DNA of 64,000 nucleotides. Source: Arcobacter sp. (GTDB lineage: Bacteria > Campylobacterota > Campylobacteria > Campylobacterales > Arcobacteraceae). The translations under genes were made by a program, and so were the position numbers. Shown here in pieces: positions 36,793 to 45,648 of the stretch. The notes below the pieces were generated by a model, which saw only the letters and a program-made list of their open reading frames with translations, was not told where the DNA came from and ran no database searches. The stretch spans positions 27,281 through 91,280 of the forward strand of contig NYWO01000108.1 in the NCBI GenBank assembly GCA_002685075.1, in the 5' to 3' direction. How positions within the stretch are numbered: position 1 is the stretch's first letter; every line of letters begins with the position of its first letter.

Positions 36793-37322
36793 AAGGTTTA
36801 GTTTTTACAGAATTACTTGAATATGTTGAGGAAAATTTTGGTTTTGATGTTGCAGATAAGATTATTGAAGAAGCAAAATTAGCTAATAATGGCTCATTTA
36901 CACAAGCTGGTAACTACCCATTTGAAGAATTATTAAGATTAGTTAGTGCTCTTAGTAAAGAATTAAATATCGAAATACCAAAACTTTTAGAAATTTTTGG
37001 TGAGTATATGTTTTCAAGATTAATATCTTTAAACCCACAGCTAAAAGAAAACTTTTCATCTTCTTTAGATTTAATTTCAAGAGTAGATGATATCATTCAT
37101 CCTGAAGTTCAAAAATTATATCCAGGTGCAGATTTACCAAAATTTAATCTAGTACATAGAAGTGAAAATAAAATAGTTATTGATTATATTTCAAGTAAAC
37201 ATTTAGAACCTTTTGCAATAGGACTAATGAGAGGTTCTGCCAAAAATTTTAATGAAAAACTAATTATCAGTCAAGAAAAAGTTGAAGATATTACAAGATT
37301 TACTTTAGTATTGGAAAAATAA
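36789..37322 (+). CDS. Stand-alone H-NOX (haem NO-binding) sensor protein
   Basis: 177 residues, the H-NOX length. It starts with [18 protein letters not shown] and has the expected helical N-lobe. The proximal haem ligand is His104 in [21 protein letters not shown]. The haem-propionate motif Y-x-S-x-R reads YISSK (residues 133-137), so the Arg is Lys. H-NOX proteins bind NO (sometimes O2) through haem and control a partner kinase or cyclase; here the partner is the hybrid kinase two bases downstream. Preceded by the HugZ-like gene (4-base overlap). Confidence 0.85.
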   Translation: MKGLVFTELLEYVEENFGFDVADKIIEEAKLANNGSFTQAGNYPFEELLRLVSALSKELNIEIPKLLEIFGEYMFSRLISLNPQLKENFSSSLDLISRVDDIIHPEVQKLYPGADLPKFNLVHRSENKIVIDYISSKHLEPFAIGLMRGSAKNFNEKLIISQEKVEDITRFTLVLEK

Positions 37323-37324
37323 GA

Positions 37325-38620
37325 GTGAATGAACAAAGTCCTTGGGAAAAGCGTTTTTATAGAGAAAGAAATGCTAGAAAGGAAGCTGAAGAACTTTTAG
37401 AAAGAAAAAGTACAGAAGTCTATAATATTAATAAAAATTTAGAAAAATCGATATATGAAAGAACTCTAGAATTAGAAGAGGCTTTAAAATCTGCAAATAT
37501 AGCAAAAGAAGTTAAATCAAATTTTCTAGCAAATATGTCACATGAAATTAGGACACCAATGAATGGAATCATTGGTTTTACTGAATTACTTCTAGAAACA
37601 AAACTTGATAAAAAACAAAAAGAATATGTAGATATAATTGAGTCATCAACTAAAACATTAATGTCAGTAATAAATGATATTTTAGATTTTTCAAAAATCG
37701 AAAGTGGAAAAACTGAAATTGAATTAATTGAAGTTGATATTTTAAAAGAGTTAACAAGTAACATTTTACTATTTTCTAAAGATGCACAGAAAAAAGAGAT
37801 AAACTATAGTTTCAATATTGATGAAAAAATAGCTAAGGATTTATATGTAGATATTCATAAAATAAAGCAAGTTTTATCTAACCTAATTAATAATGCCATA
37901 AAATTTACAGATAAAAATAAAAAAGTTACTATAGATGTAAAGTTAAAAGAAGATTTAAACAATAAGCAAAGAATATTATTTTCAGTTAAAGATGAAGGAT
38001 TAGGAATACATCCTAATAAACAAAGTAAAATCTTTGAAGCCTTTACACAAGCAGATAACTCAACTACTAGAAAGTTTGGTGGAACAGGACTTGGTTTAAA
38101 TATCTCCTCTACTATTGTAAAATTATTAGGAGGAGAGTTACAATTAGAAAGTGAAGAAAATATTGGTAGCAAATTCTTTTTTGAACTTGAATTTGAAAAA
38201 GTACAGAATAAACAAAAAAATAAAATTCAAATTTTAGATTCTAAGACTACCGAATATAACCAAAATTTAAATATCTTAGTTGTTGATGATAATGAAATTA
38301 ATTTACTTCTTATTTCAGAAGTTCTTAAAAATCTTAATATAAAATTTGTTCTAGCTATAGATGGACAAGATGCTATTAATAAATGTAAAGAAGAAAACTT
38401 TGATATTATTTTAATGGATATAAACATGCCTATTTTAAATGGAATAGAAACTGCTCATATTTTAAGAAGTGAGTATAAAATAAAAGCTCCAATTATTGCC
38501 TTAACAGCTAATTCACTTGAAGGTGATAAAGAAAAATTTATAAAAAATGGTATGGATGATTATTTATCTAAACCTTTTAATGTAGATAAATTTAAAACTT
38601 TAATAAATAAATTTTCTTAA
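37325..38620 (+). CDS. Soluble hybrid histidine kinase/response regulator, likely H-NOX partner
   Basis: 431 residues, no membrane segments. N-terminal coiled coil (1-60), HisKA with phosphoacceptor His in [19 protein letters not shown], HATPase with N-box [10 protein letters not shown] and G-boxes KDEGLGIHP and [10 protein letters not shown], then a REC domain (about 310-428) with phospho-Asp in [13 protein letters not shown] and the conserved Lys in DYLSKPFN. Lack of any sensor domain fits control by a separate sensor, the H-NOX just upstream, as in HnoK-type systems. Start is GTG 37325. No HPt partner is visible in the window. Confidence 0.9.
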   Translation: MNEQSPWEKRFYRERNARKEAEELLERKSTEVYNINKNLEKSIYERTLELEEALKSANIAKEVKSNFLANMSHEIRTPMNGIIGFTELLLETKLDKKQKEYVDIIESSTKTLMSVINDILDFSKIESGKTEIELIEVDILKELTSNILLFSKDAQKKEINYSFNIDEKIAKDLYVDIHKIKQVLSNLINNAIKFTDKNKKVTIDVKLKEDLNNKQRILFSVKDEGLGIHPNKQSKIFEAFTQADNSTTRKFGGTGLGLNISSTIVKLLGGELQLESEENIGSKFFFELEFEKVQNKQKNKIQILDSKTTEYNQNLNILVVDDNEINLLLISEVLKNLNIKFVLAIDGQDAINKCKEENFDIILMDINMPILNGIETAHILRSEYKIKAPIIALTANSLEGDKEKFIKNGMDDYLSKPFNVDKFKTLINKFS

Positions 38621-38666
38621 AATATACAAAATTAAAATTAAAATATCTTATCATAGAAGAAAAAAA

Positions 38667-38984
38667 ATAAAAATAAGAAGAATAGCTCTAAAAGAGTTAA
38701 TTCAAAATGGAATAAAAGACCCAAAAGAATTAGCTCTACTTCTAAAAGTTACACCTCCTACAATAAAAAAAGATATTCAAGCGCTAAAAACAATGACTAA
38801 AGAAGATCTTACTTTTAAAACAAAAGCTACATCTGATGATATTTTAGAAAAAAAAGATTTGATTTTAAAAATACTTGATGATGAAAACTATTATAATGAG
38901 TCTGGTGAAATAAAGATAAAAGAAATATGCTTAGAACTTAAAACTAGTAGATCAACAGTTTTAAGTGTTTTAAATGGAGAATAA
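38667..38984 (+). CDS. Small helix-turn-helix protein with unclear start
   Basis: About 105 residues if read from ATA 38667. Two HTH-like segments are visible: RIALKELIQNGIKDPKELAL with LLKVTPPTIKKDIQALK (N-terminal) and IKIKEICLELKTSRSTVLSVLN (C-terminal). The only ATG, at 38793, would remove the first HTH. Between the in-frame stop at 38604-38606 and the conserved-looking region there is no ATG, GTG or TTG, so either ATA/ATT is used or the gene is decaying. It follows the hybrid kinase; a transcriptional role is inferred. Confidence 0.5.
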   Translation: MKIRRIALKELIQNGIKDPKELALLLKVTPPTIKKDIQALKTMTKEDLTFKTKATSDDILEKKDLILKILDDENYYNESGEIKIKEICLELKTSRSTVLSVLNGE

Positions 38985-38993
38985 AACTACATT

Positions 38994-40094
38994 CTATTTA
39001 TTTGAATATATTTTACCATCTCCAGAAATTAAAATAGCCATTCCTTTTGTATTTTCAAATTGAGAAAGTATGATTAAAAGAATCATCATCAATGGAACTG
39101 ATAAAAACATTCCAACAGTCCCCCACATAGCTCCCCACATTACAAGCGATAAAATTACAACAAATTGAGATATATTTAATTTATTTCCCATTAACTTAGG
39201 ATAAATTACGTTTCCTATAATAAACTGTATCGCTGTTAAAGATATAAGAAAAAATATAACTTCAGAAAGTTCTGTAAATTGAATAAGTGCAAACATAGTA
39301 GGAATTACAACTGCAATTATACTTCCTATTGAAGGAATAAAATTTAAGATAAAAGCTAGAAATCCCCATAGAACTGCACCTTGTAAAGAGAAAAATTCAC
39401 ATATTAAATATGTTAAAAAACCTGTACTTAAACTAATAATTGTTGTAATTGAAATATACATTCTAATAGTTTTTGAAACACTAGATAAAACTTCTTTAGC
39501 TCTTGCTCTATTTTCATAATTAGGAAAAAGTGCATTTATCTTAGCATTAAAAAATCTTTGATCTAGGAGTAAAAATAAAACATATAATAAAATTTGCATA
39601 ATATTACTTACAATTGAACTAAAAGCTGCAATTACTTTATTTATCATAGAAGCAATACTAAACTGTTCAAATAACTTCTCAAATTTATCTGATAAATCAA
39701 AACCTGTTGAGAGAGATAACTTCTCAATTATTGCATAAAATTTATCATCTAGCTGTGCAATAGTAGAACTTAATTCAACCATACTTGAAGCTATAAAGCT
39801 ACCTATTTGAAGCATAGAGACTACTATTATTATTAAAGATAAAGGTATTGAGATAAATTCGCCAAAATTTGAATTCATAAAAGGAAGACGTTTGATTTGA
39901 TTTGCAAGAGCGTTAATTAAAAACCAAATTAAAATTGCAATTGCAATGGGTGTTAAAATATTACTAAGGCTTGAAAAAGCAAAAACAATTAGTGAAAGAA
40001 ATGCAAAGAAATAAAATGCTGATGCAAAATTTGTATTATATATTTTTGCAGAAGAATTGTTTTTAGTTACTATATTTTTATTTAAATGGTCCAA
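38994..40094 (-). CDS. AI-2E family (PerM/YdiK-type) membrane permease
   Basis: 366 residues with about seven to eight membrane segments. Paired N-terminal helices (FAFLSLIVFAFSSL, ILTPIAIAILIWFLINAL) are followed by an amphipathic stretch (110-155) and the conserved C-terminal core FLAFILNFIPSIGSIIAVVIP and MWGTVGMFLSVPLMMI. The family includes proteins linked to AI-2 export, Na+/H+ antiport and general permeation, so the substrate is unknown. Start appears to be TTG 40094; no ATG precedes the first helix. Confidence 0.87.
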   Translation of the reverse strand: MDHLNKNIVTKNNSSAKIYNTNFASAFYFFAFLSLIVFAFSSLSNILTPIAIAILIWFLINALANQIKRLPFMNSNFGEFISIPLSLIIIVVSMLQIGSFIASSMVELSSTIAQLDDKFYAIIEKLSLSTGFDLSDKFEKLFEQFSIASMINKVIAAFSSIVSNIMQILLYVLFLLLDQRFFNAKINALFPNYENRARAKEVLSSVSKTIRMYISITTIISLSTGFLTYLICEFFSLQGAVLWGFLAFILNFIPSIGSIIAVVIPTMFALIQFTELSEVIFFLISLTAIQFIIGNVIYPKLMGNKLNISQFVVILSLVMWGAMWGTVGMFLSVPLMMILLIILSQFENTKGMAILISGDGKIYSNK

Positions 40095-40147
40095 ATTCTA
40101 CCTTTTTAATTTATTGTATATAATAACTAATAGTTTATTTAAACTTC

Positions 40148-40789
40148 TTACTCTAAAGCTTTTTCTGAATCAGTTTTTAGCAATTCTGCAATTTTAGCAT
40201 CTATTACTTCTAAACTTTTTTCTTGTGTTTTAACAGAAATATCAGGAAGTTCTCCACCGAAAAGTTTTTGTGCTTGTTCAAAACCTTCAACTAAACCTTC
40301 TCTACTTTGTTGAAGTGCTTCTAAATTATCACCTGTCATATTTAAAACAAAAGAAGTTACTCTTGCTGATGTTTCATCAATTCCAAAAAAACCACCTTCT
40401 GAAACTAAATCTTGAGCTTCACCTTGAGTAAGTTCACTTAAAGCTTTCCCTTCATAACCAATTGATTCTAAAGATAATCCACTTTCAGTTGTCTTGCCAT
40501 TAAAAAAGTTAACATATTCATCATTTCCATTAACTAAGTTAGTTAAAATTTGTTGTGCATTTGTATTACCTTGAGTGGATTCTGCACTTTTAACTTTTAA
40601 ATAATTCATAATACTATGTGTTGATATTGAAACATTAACAGCAGCATTATGAAGCTTAGTATCATTTTTATTTTCAAATATATCAGAAGAGCCTTCTTTA
40701 GAACTTGTTATTTGTTCAGAAGCTTTTGCCATGTTTTCATTGAATGCATTCAAATATTGATTTGTTTGACTCGGATTTATAGTATTCAT
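40148..40789 (-). CDS. Conserved Campylobacterota protein of the type often named 'hydrogenase-4 component G'
   Basis: 213 residues, soluble. The N-terminus is Asn/Ser/Gln-rich. The C-terminal part has GGFFGIDETSARVTSFVLNMTGDNLEALQ and REGLVEGFEQAQKLFGGELPD, a helical module (DUF5610-like) recurring in epsilonproteobacterial proteins. The hydrogenase name comes from automatic annotation and no hydrogenase gene is near. The N-terminal half and module layout would fit a flagellar- or surface-related protein, but function is not known. Confidence 0.65.
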   Translation of the reverse strand: MNTINPSQTNQYLNAFNENMAKASEQITSSKEGSSDIFENKNDTKLHNAAVNVSISTHSIMNYLKVKSAESTQGNTNAQQILTNLVNGNDEYVNFFNGKTTESGLSLESIGYEGKALSELTQGEAQDLVSEGGFFGIDETSARVTSFVLNMTGDNLEALQQSREGLVEGFEQAQKLFGGELPDISVKTQEKSLEVIDAKIAELLKTDSEKALE

Positions 40790-40906
40790 TATTTATCCTT
40801 TGTAATTATAATTATACTTCTACAATTCTTAATTTTATCTTAAAAATAATTTATAGGATTATATCAACTAAATTTTATTTATTTTAGTAAAAAATACAAG
40901 TTTTTA

Positions 40907-41494
40907 CTACTCTTTATACTGATTTAGAAAAGCATCAATTTCATTTCTCATAGTGTTATGGTAACCTTTTGCACTTGTGTATATAAAAAACACTGATTGA
41001 ATCATAAAAAAGAAGTAAGCATTTGAATATCCTATATAAACAAAGATGATATCAGCAAGAAAAAAGCATATAAATGCATACGATCTAATAATATGATTAT
41101 GACTTGAAAGTAAGAAACTCCCAAAAATAGCAATAAATGAAGCTACAAAATCCACAGGTAAAATATTAAAATCAATATTTTCAATATTTGGCAAAATTGT
41201 AAAAACTAAAATTAAACTATAAATAGAAAGAATCCCACTTATGATAAATACATCTCTACTTCTATTTTTTGTAAGTTTATATATTCCTAAAATTGCTGTT
41301 ATAAAAAATAAAATCATTTGTATTATTACAGGAATTTTTCCATTTAGTACAAAAAAAGTTAATAACGCAAGATTTGAAATAAAAAAACTAATAAATCCAA
41401 AATATAAAGGTCTTGTATTCTCTTTAGAACTTAAAGACATTAAATATGCACCTGTTATAGAAAAAATTGCACCAGTTGCTTCTAGAATTATCAT
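40907..41494 (-). CDS. Seven-helix membrane protein of unknown function
   Basis: 195 residues made almost wholly of about seven hydrophobic segments, with a short charged C-terminal tail (MRNEIDAFLNQYKE). The ATGAIFSITGAYLMS opening and paired-helix pattern resemble the PnuC/YgjV-like inner-membrane group, but the nicotinamide-riboside-binding residues of PnuC are not recognisable. It is a single gene between unrelated neighbours. Confidence 0.6.
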   Translation of the reverse strand: MIILEATGAIFSITGAYLMSLSSKENTRPLYFGFISFFISNLALLTFFVLNGKIPVIIQMILFFITAILGIYKLTKNRSRDVFIISGILSIYSLILVFTILPNIENIDFNILPVDFVASFIAIFGSFLLSSHNHIIRSYAFICFFLADIIFVYIGYSNAYFFFMIQSVFFIYTSAKGYHNTMRNEIDAFLNQYKE

Positions 41495-41602
41495 TGCTTC
41501 TCACTTATTTAAATTTGTGCAATTATAATCATATAATCAAAAATACTTATAAATATAATAAATATTTGACTATAATTTCAAAAATTAATTAGAAAGTTCA
41601 AT

Positions 41603-42262
41603 TTGCAAGATTTTAAAAATAGAGAAAAATGTTATAAATGCTATAGACCAAAAACCTCATGTATGTGTGAATATACAATAAAACCTTTAAAAACAAATAC
41701 AAAATTCGTAATTCTTATGCATCCAAAAGAGTTTAAAAAAACAAAAAATGGAACAGGACACTTAACAAATAATTCTATTGAAAACAGCGAACTTCATGTA
41801 GGAATTGACTTTTCAAATAATGAAAGGATAAATGCTCTTTTAAATAATAATGAGTATGAATCTTTTGTTTTATATCCTAGTAAAAACTCTATAAAACTTA
41901 ATGAAGAAAAAATAGGTTCAAAAAAAAATGCATTAGTTTTTATAATTGATTCTACATGGCCTTGTTCTAAAAAAATATTAAGACTTAGTAAAAATCTTGC
42001 TTCTTTAAAAAAAGTCAGTTTTACTCATGATAAATCTTCTATTTTTACTATTAAAACTCAACCAAATGAACATTGTTTATCAACTATAGAATCAACTCTC
42101 TGTGTTTTAGAGCAGTTGAATAAACATAATATTGAAGATATCAAAAACTCACAGCTTGAAGACTTTTTAAACCCTTTTAAAAAAATGGTTTCTTATCAAA
42201 TTTCTTGCACAAGTGAAGATAAAAAATATATACGATTTAAAAAGAATTCTTCTTACGAATAA
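41603..42262 (+). CDS. DTW-domain tRNA-uridine aminocarboxypropyltransferase
   Basis: 219 residues. The N-terminal zinc-type cluster CYKCYRPKTSCMCEY, LMHPKEFKKTKNGTG and the signature DSTW (in FIIDSTWPCSKKILR) mark the DTW/TapT family. This family transfers the aminocarboxypropyl group of SAM to uridine in tRNA (acp3U). Start TTG 41603, with AGAAAG upstream. The RPKTxCxC start is standard for the family. Confidence 0.85.
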   Translation: MQDFKNREKCYKCYRPKTSCMCEYTIKPLKTNTKFVILMHPKEFKKTKNGTGHLTNNSIENSELHVGIDFSNNERINALLNNNEYESFVLYPSKNSIKLNEEKIGSKKNALVFIIDSTWPCSKKILRLSKNLASLKKVSFTHDKSSIFTIKTQPNEHCLSTIESTLCVLEQLNKHNIEDIKNSQLEDFLNPFKKMVSYQISCTSEDKKYIRFKKNSSYE

Positions 42263-42372
42263 TATCTTATAAACTAAATGACAAGAGAAACATATAAAAA
42301 TTATTTATATACTTAATTATATTTTTTTACTCTATATTTGTACATATTAAAGAGGCTTTAGTTATTTTTCAC

Positions 42373-42378
42373 TATAAT
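42373..42378 (+). promoter_or_regulatory. -10 element for the L,D-transpeptidase gene
   Basis: TATAAT 37 bases before ATG 42415. The rest of the 150-base gap after the DTW gene is AT-rich with no other feature seen. Confidence 0.5.
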
Positions 42379-42414
42379 AAACAAAAATTATAAATTTATT
42401 TGGAGATAAACCTA

Positions 42415-44349
42415 ATGTACAATTCTAAGTTTGTATTTACTGCTTTATTTCTTTGTACTTCATTATTTGCTGCAACAGATATTAAACCATCTGAAATCGA
42501 GAAAGAAGTTCAAGTTGAGAAATATGAAAAAGTAGAAAATATAGTACCAAGTGAAGAAGAAGTCTTCATGACAAACAGCACTGAAACGGTAAAAAAGTTG
42601 CTGTCATATAAGAAAACACCTAACTCATTCTTATCTAAAACATCAATTAGAAATTATTATAAAAATTTTGATAATAAATTAATTTGGAGTGATATAAATG
42701 GAATTAAAGATATTTCACTCTCTTTATTAGAAACAATAAAAAATGATCCTGTATTGAAACCAAATGTAAAAAAAGCTTTTAATCTTGATCTAATATTAAA
42801 TGAATTAAAAAATCTAGAAAAAACTAATGATAAATACATAGAAAGCATGACTAAAATTGATTTTATGCTAACAAGTATTTATGACAAGTATATGAGATAT
42901 TTATCAAAAGGTTATATTAACTGGAAAGGCTTTAAAAAAGAACTTAAAAAGTTAGATGAAACAGAAGAAATTCTTGCTGATTGGGAAAAGTTTAATGTAA
43001 ATAAAAACTCAGCAAAACTTTTAAAAACTGCAATATTAGATAATGATTTATCTATTGCATTTAATGAAGTAAATTACACTTATCCAAAAGCAAAAGAGTT
43101 AGCCAATACTATTAATGAATTTGAAAAACTAGCAAGTGAAGGTGGATATATAAAACTTCCAAAGTTTAAAGTATTAAAAATTGGAGATAAATCAAGTATA
43201 GTAAAAATTTTAAGAGAAAGGTTGTTACAAAGTAAAGATCTTAAAGTTAATGATTGTGATATTCAAACTACTATTACACCAGATACAATTTCACAAGTTA
43301 AAAGAGATATGCAGGAAGTTGAAAAAGATACACAAGTAGCAGGACCTCCTTTGGTTGATAAATGTGAAATATATGATGAAGATTTAAAAGAAGCCGTTAT
43401 ATCATTTCAAAAAAGTCATGGCTTATTAGCTGATGGAATTATAGGTTCAACAACAAGAAAATATTTAAATATCTCAATTGAAAGTAAAATCCTTAAAATG
43501 AGACTTAATCTTGAAAGGATGAGATGGCTTCCTAGATCACTTGGTGAGAAATACTTACTTGTTAATATCCCTGATTTTAGATTAAAAATGTATGATAACA
43601 ACGAAGTAAAACTAGATATGAAAACTGTTGTTGGTACAAGAAAGAACCCTACTCCAATTTTTTCTAATAAAATGTCTTATATTGTTTTAAATCCATATTG
43701 GAGAATACCACCTAGAATTGTAAAAAGAGAAATTATTCCTAAACTAATAAAAAACCCTACATATTTACATGGCAAAGATATTAAACTATTTGAAAACTGG
43801 GACCACACTTCAACTGAATTTGATTTAAACTCAATTGATTGGAGTTTATATGATGAAAATAGAGTTGCTACAACAAATCTTACAACAACAATGATTGATG
43901 GCAAAGAAGTTCAAGTTGAAGAGACTATTGAACCTCCAAAGGGACCAACTATGAGATTTATCCAAATGCCAAGTGATAAAAATCCATTAGGAAGAATGAA
44001 ATTTATGTTCCCTAATAAATATGCAGTTTATTTACATGATACTCCTGCAAAAAGATATTTTAAATATACAAAAAGAGCTTTATCTCATGGTTGTATACGA
44101 TTAGAAAGTCCAGAAGAACTATTAAAAGTAATTGCATCTGAAGATAATAACTTTGATTATACAAAAGCTTCTAGTATTTTAGAAGACATAGAAAAAAAAC
44201 AAATTGGTTTAAAAAAGAAAATACCTGTACATATGGTATATTTAACATCATGGATTGATGAGAACAATAATTTACAATTTAGAGATGATATATATAGATA
44301 TGATAGAATGCAGAAAAAATTAATGTATAAAACTAATAAACATATGTAA
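42415..44349 (+). CDS. YcbB/LdtD-type L,D-transpeptidase
   Basis: About 644 residues, periplasmic. The signal peptide is MYNSKFVFTALFLCTSLFAA. A scaffold domain follows, then a peptidoglycan-binding domain (about 255-345; LKEAVISFQKSHGLLADGIIGSTTRKYLN) and the YkuD catalytic domain (about 370-560) with YLHDTPAKRYF and the nucleophile Cys in SHGCIRLESPEEL. It makes 3-3 cross-links in peptidoglycan. ATG 42415 is preceded by GGAG (42402-42405); TTG 42400 lies on that site and is rejected. Ends in a bidirectional terminator. Confidence 0.92.
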   Translation: MYNSKFVFTALFLCTSLFAATDIKPSEIEKEVQVEKYEKVENIVPSEEEVFMTNSTETVKKLLSYKKTPNSFLSKTSIRNYYKNFDNKLIWSDINGIKDISLSLLETIKNDPVLKPNVKKAFNLDLILNELKNLEKTNDKYIESMTKIDFMLTSIYDKYMRYLSKGYINWKGFKKELKKLDETEEILADWEKFNVNKNSAKLLKTAILDNDLSIAFNEVNYTYPKAKELANTINEFEKLASEGGYIKLPKFKVLKIGDKSSIVKILRERLLQSKDLKVNDCDIQTTITPDTISQVKRDMQEVEKDTQVAGPPLVDKCEIYDEDLKEAVISFQKSHGLLADGIIGSTTRKYLNISIESKILKMRLNLERMRWLPRSLGEKYLLVNIPDFRLKMYDNNEVKLDMKTVVGTRKNPTPIFSNKMSYIVLNPYWRIPPRIVKREIIPKLIKNPTYLHGKDIKLFENWDHTSTEFDLNSIDWSLYDENRVATTNLTTTMIDGKEVQVEETIEPPKGPTMRFIQMPSDKNPLGRMKFMFPNKYAVYLHDTPAKRYFKYTKRALSHGCIRLESPEELLKVIASEDNNFDYTKASSILEDIEKKQIGLKKKIPVHMVYLTSWIDENNNLQFRDDIYRYDRMQKKLMYKTNKHM

Positions 44350-44356
44350 ATAAAAG

Positions 44357-44389
44357 TAAAATAAAAAGAGTTAAACTCTTTTTATTTTA
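44357..44389. terminator. Bidirectional terminator overlapping a stop codon
   Basis: A near-perfect palindrome centred on 44373, with at least 15 pairs, A-rich left and T-rich right arms. The right arm contains the stop codon (44382-44384) of the converging gene. Confidence 0.8.
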
Positions 44390-45515
44390 TTAGTTGAAGA
44401 TTATCTTTTATATGATTAATATTAGATACGTTTAATATATGTTCAGGCTTTAAAACCTTCATAAAAAATCTAACTTCGGCATTTGTAAAACCATCTAACT
44501 CTTTATCTTTAATAGAAACATCATCTTTTTGAAGTCTAATTCGTTTTAATTTACCATTTTCTTCTTTAGCATAATAAACTAAATCAAGTTCAGATTGATT
44601 AACTTTTTCAATAGTTACAATAACTCTATTAGTTCTAACCTTTAGATTAAACTCTGGATATAAAATTAAAAAGTCCTCTTTTGAGATATATCCTATATAA
44701 AGTTTTGTATAAATATCAAAAAATAAACCAAGTTTAGCAGAAGAGAAAAACTTTAAATCCACAGTAAATTTTGGATGAGCTCTTGATTTATTTAAAATCC
44801 ATTCTAATGTTGGAAAATATTGAAACTTTTGATATTTTACTCTATATGTTTCAATATATTTTTTATGTCTTTGTGCTTTTAATGTTGTATTATTCTTCTT
44901 TGTTTTTTTAGCAAAAATAATTCTTTTTATTAAATCATCGTCATCTAAATCTTTAGTAACCCAAACAGTTGCATAATCAGGAAAGTTACGTAAACCAACT
45001 GATCCTTTAGTAACTATTATTAATGCTCTAATTATTAAAGTAGGAAATATCATCTTTAAAAGTGCATATTTTTTTACAAGCCGTTTATTTAAACTAGCTG
45101 TTTTTTTTGATGTACTCATTTCTACAAAGTAAACTGAATCTTTAGTAAAGAATAAAGCATCAAACTCACTAATGTCTTTATATGCTGATTTATATACTAT
45201 TTGAGCACTTTTATCTATTAAAAGTCCACTTTTTATAAAAGCATTCTCTTTATCTTGATATGGGCCTTTTAATACAAACCTAGTAATCAGATCTTCATCA
45301 AAAACATATTGAAGTAAAAGTTCATAAACTACGTTTTCATAAACCTCTCCTCTAAAACTACTATATGAAGATATATAAGCAGGATCATCTTGAGAAATGT
45401 TATTCCTGAATAATGATTTTAAACTTTTACTATCGTATGGGTAATGAAATAGATTTTCTTCTATGTCATGTATGTCTAAATTTTTTATTTTTTCTGTAAT
45501 ATTAAATTGTTGCAA
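44382..45515 (-). CDS. Unknown protein, possible PD-(D/E)XK nuclease-like fold
   Basis: About 377 residues. Residues about 80-190 hold a pattern like a restriction-endonuclease core: GEVYENVVYELLLQYV, then EFDALFFTKDSVYFVEMSTSKK (Asp, strand, Glu-x-x-x-x-Lys). The rest is basic and strand-rich with no recognised domain. The start is set at TTG 45515 because a TATAAT lies at 45570-45565 on this strand. Longer readings to 45647 would start before that promoter and encode only AT-rich low-complexity sequence. Function unknown. Confidence 0.6.
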   Translation of the reverse strand: MQQFNITEKIKNLDIHDIEENLFHYPYDSKSLKSLFRNNISQDDPAYISSYSSFRGEVYENVVYELLLQYVFDEDLITRFVLKGPYQDKENAFIKSGLLIDKSAQIVYKSAYKDISEFDALFFTKDSVYFVEMSTSKKTASLNKRLVKKYALLKMIFPTLIIRALIIVTKGSVGLRNFPDYATVWVTKDLDDDDLIKRIIFAKKTKKNNTTLKAQRHKKYIETYRVKYQKFQYFPTLEWILNKSRAHPKFTVDLKFFSSAKLGLFFDIYTKLYIGYISKEDFLILYPEFNLKVRTNRVIVTIEKVNQSELDLVYYAKEENGKLKRIRLQKDDVSIKDKELDGFTNAEVRFFMKVLKPEHILNVSNINHIKDNLQLIK

Positions 45516-45564
45516 AATTATTAAAGTAAATAAATACTTTTTCCCTTTATTTATAAGTAAAAGG

Positions 45565-45570
45565 ATTATA
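45565..45570 (-). promoter_or_regulatory. -10 element for the possible-nuclease gene
   Basis: TATAAT on the minus strand, about 50 bases before TTG 45515; it supports the shorter start. Confidence 0.4.
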
Positions 45571-45603
45571 TCCAAATAAATATTAATCAAGTTTAATTTA
45601 GTA

Positions 45604-45609
45604 TATAAT
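45604..45609 (+). promoter_or_regulatory. -10 element for the SDR gene
   Basis: TATAAT 40 bases before ATG 45649, divergent from the previous promoter. Confidence 0.5.
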
Positions 45610-45648
45610 ACAAGTAAATGATAATTTATGAAAAAAGGAAATAACATA

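Noticed and set aside
40148-40789. Hydrogenase-4 subunit
   Set aside because: The name is propagated by automatic annotation; there are no metal ligands and no hydrogenase genes nearby.
45515-45647. Extended N-terminus of the possible nuclease up to a start at 45647
   Set aside because: The added residues are AT-rich low-complexity text and would start upstream of the apparent -10 at 45565-45570.
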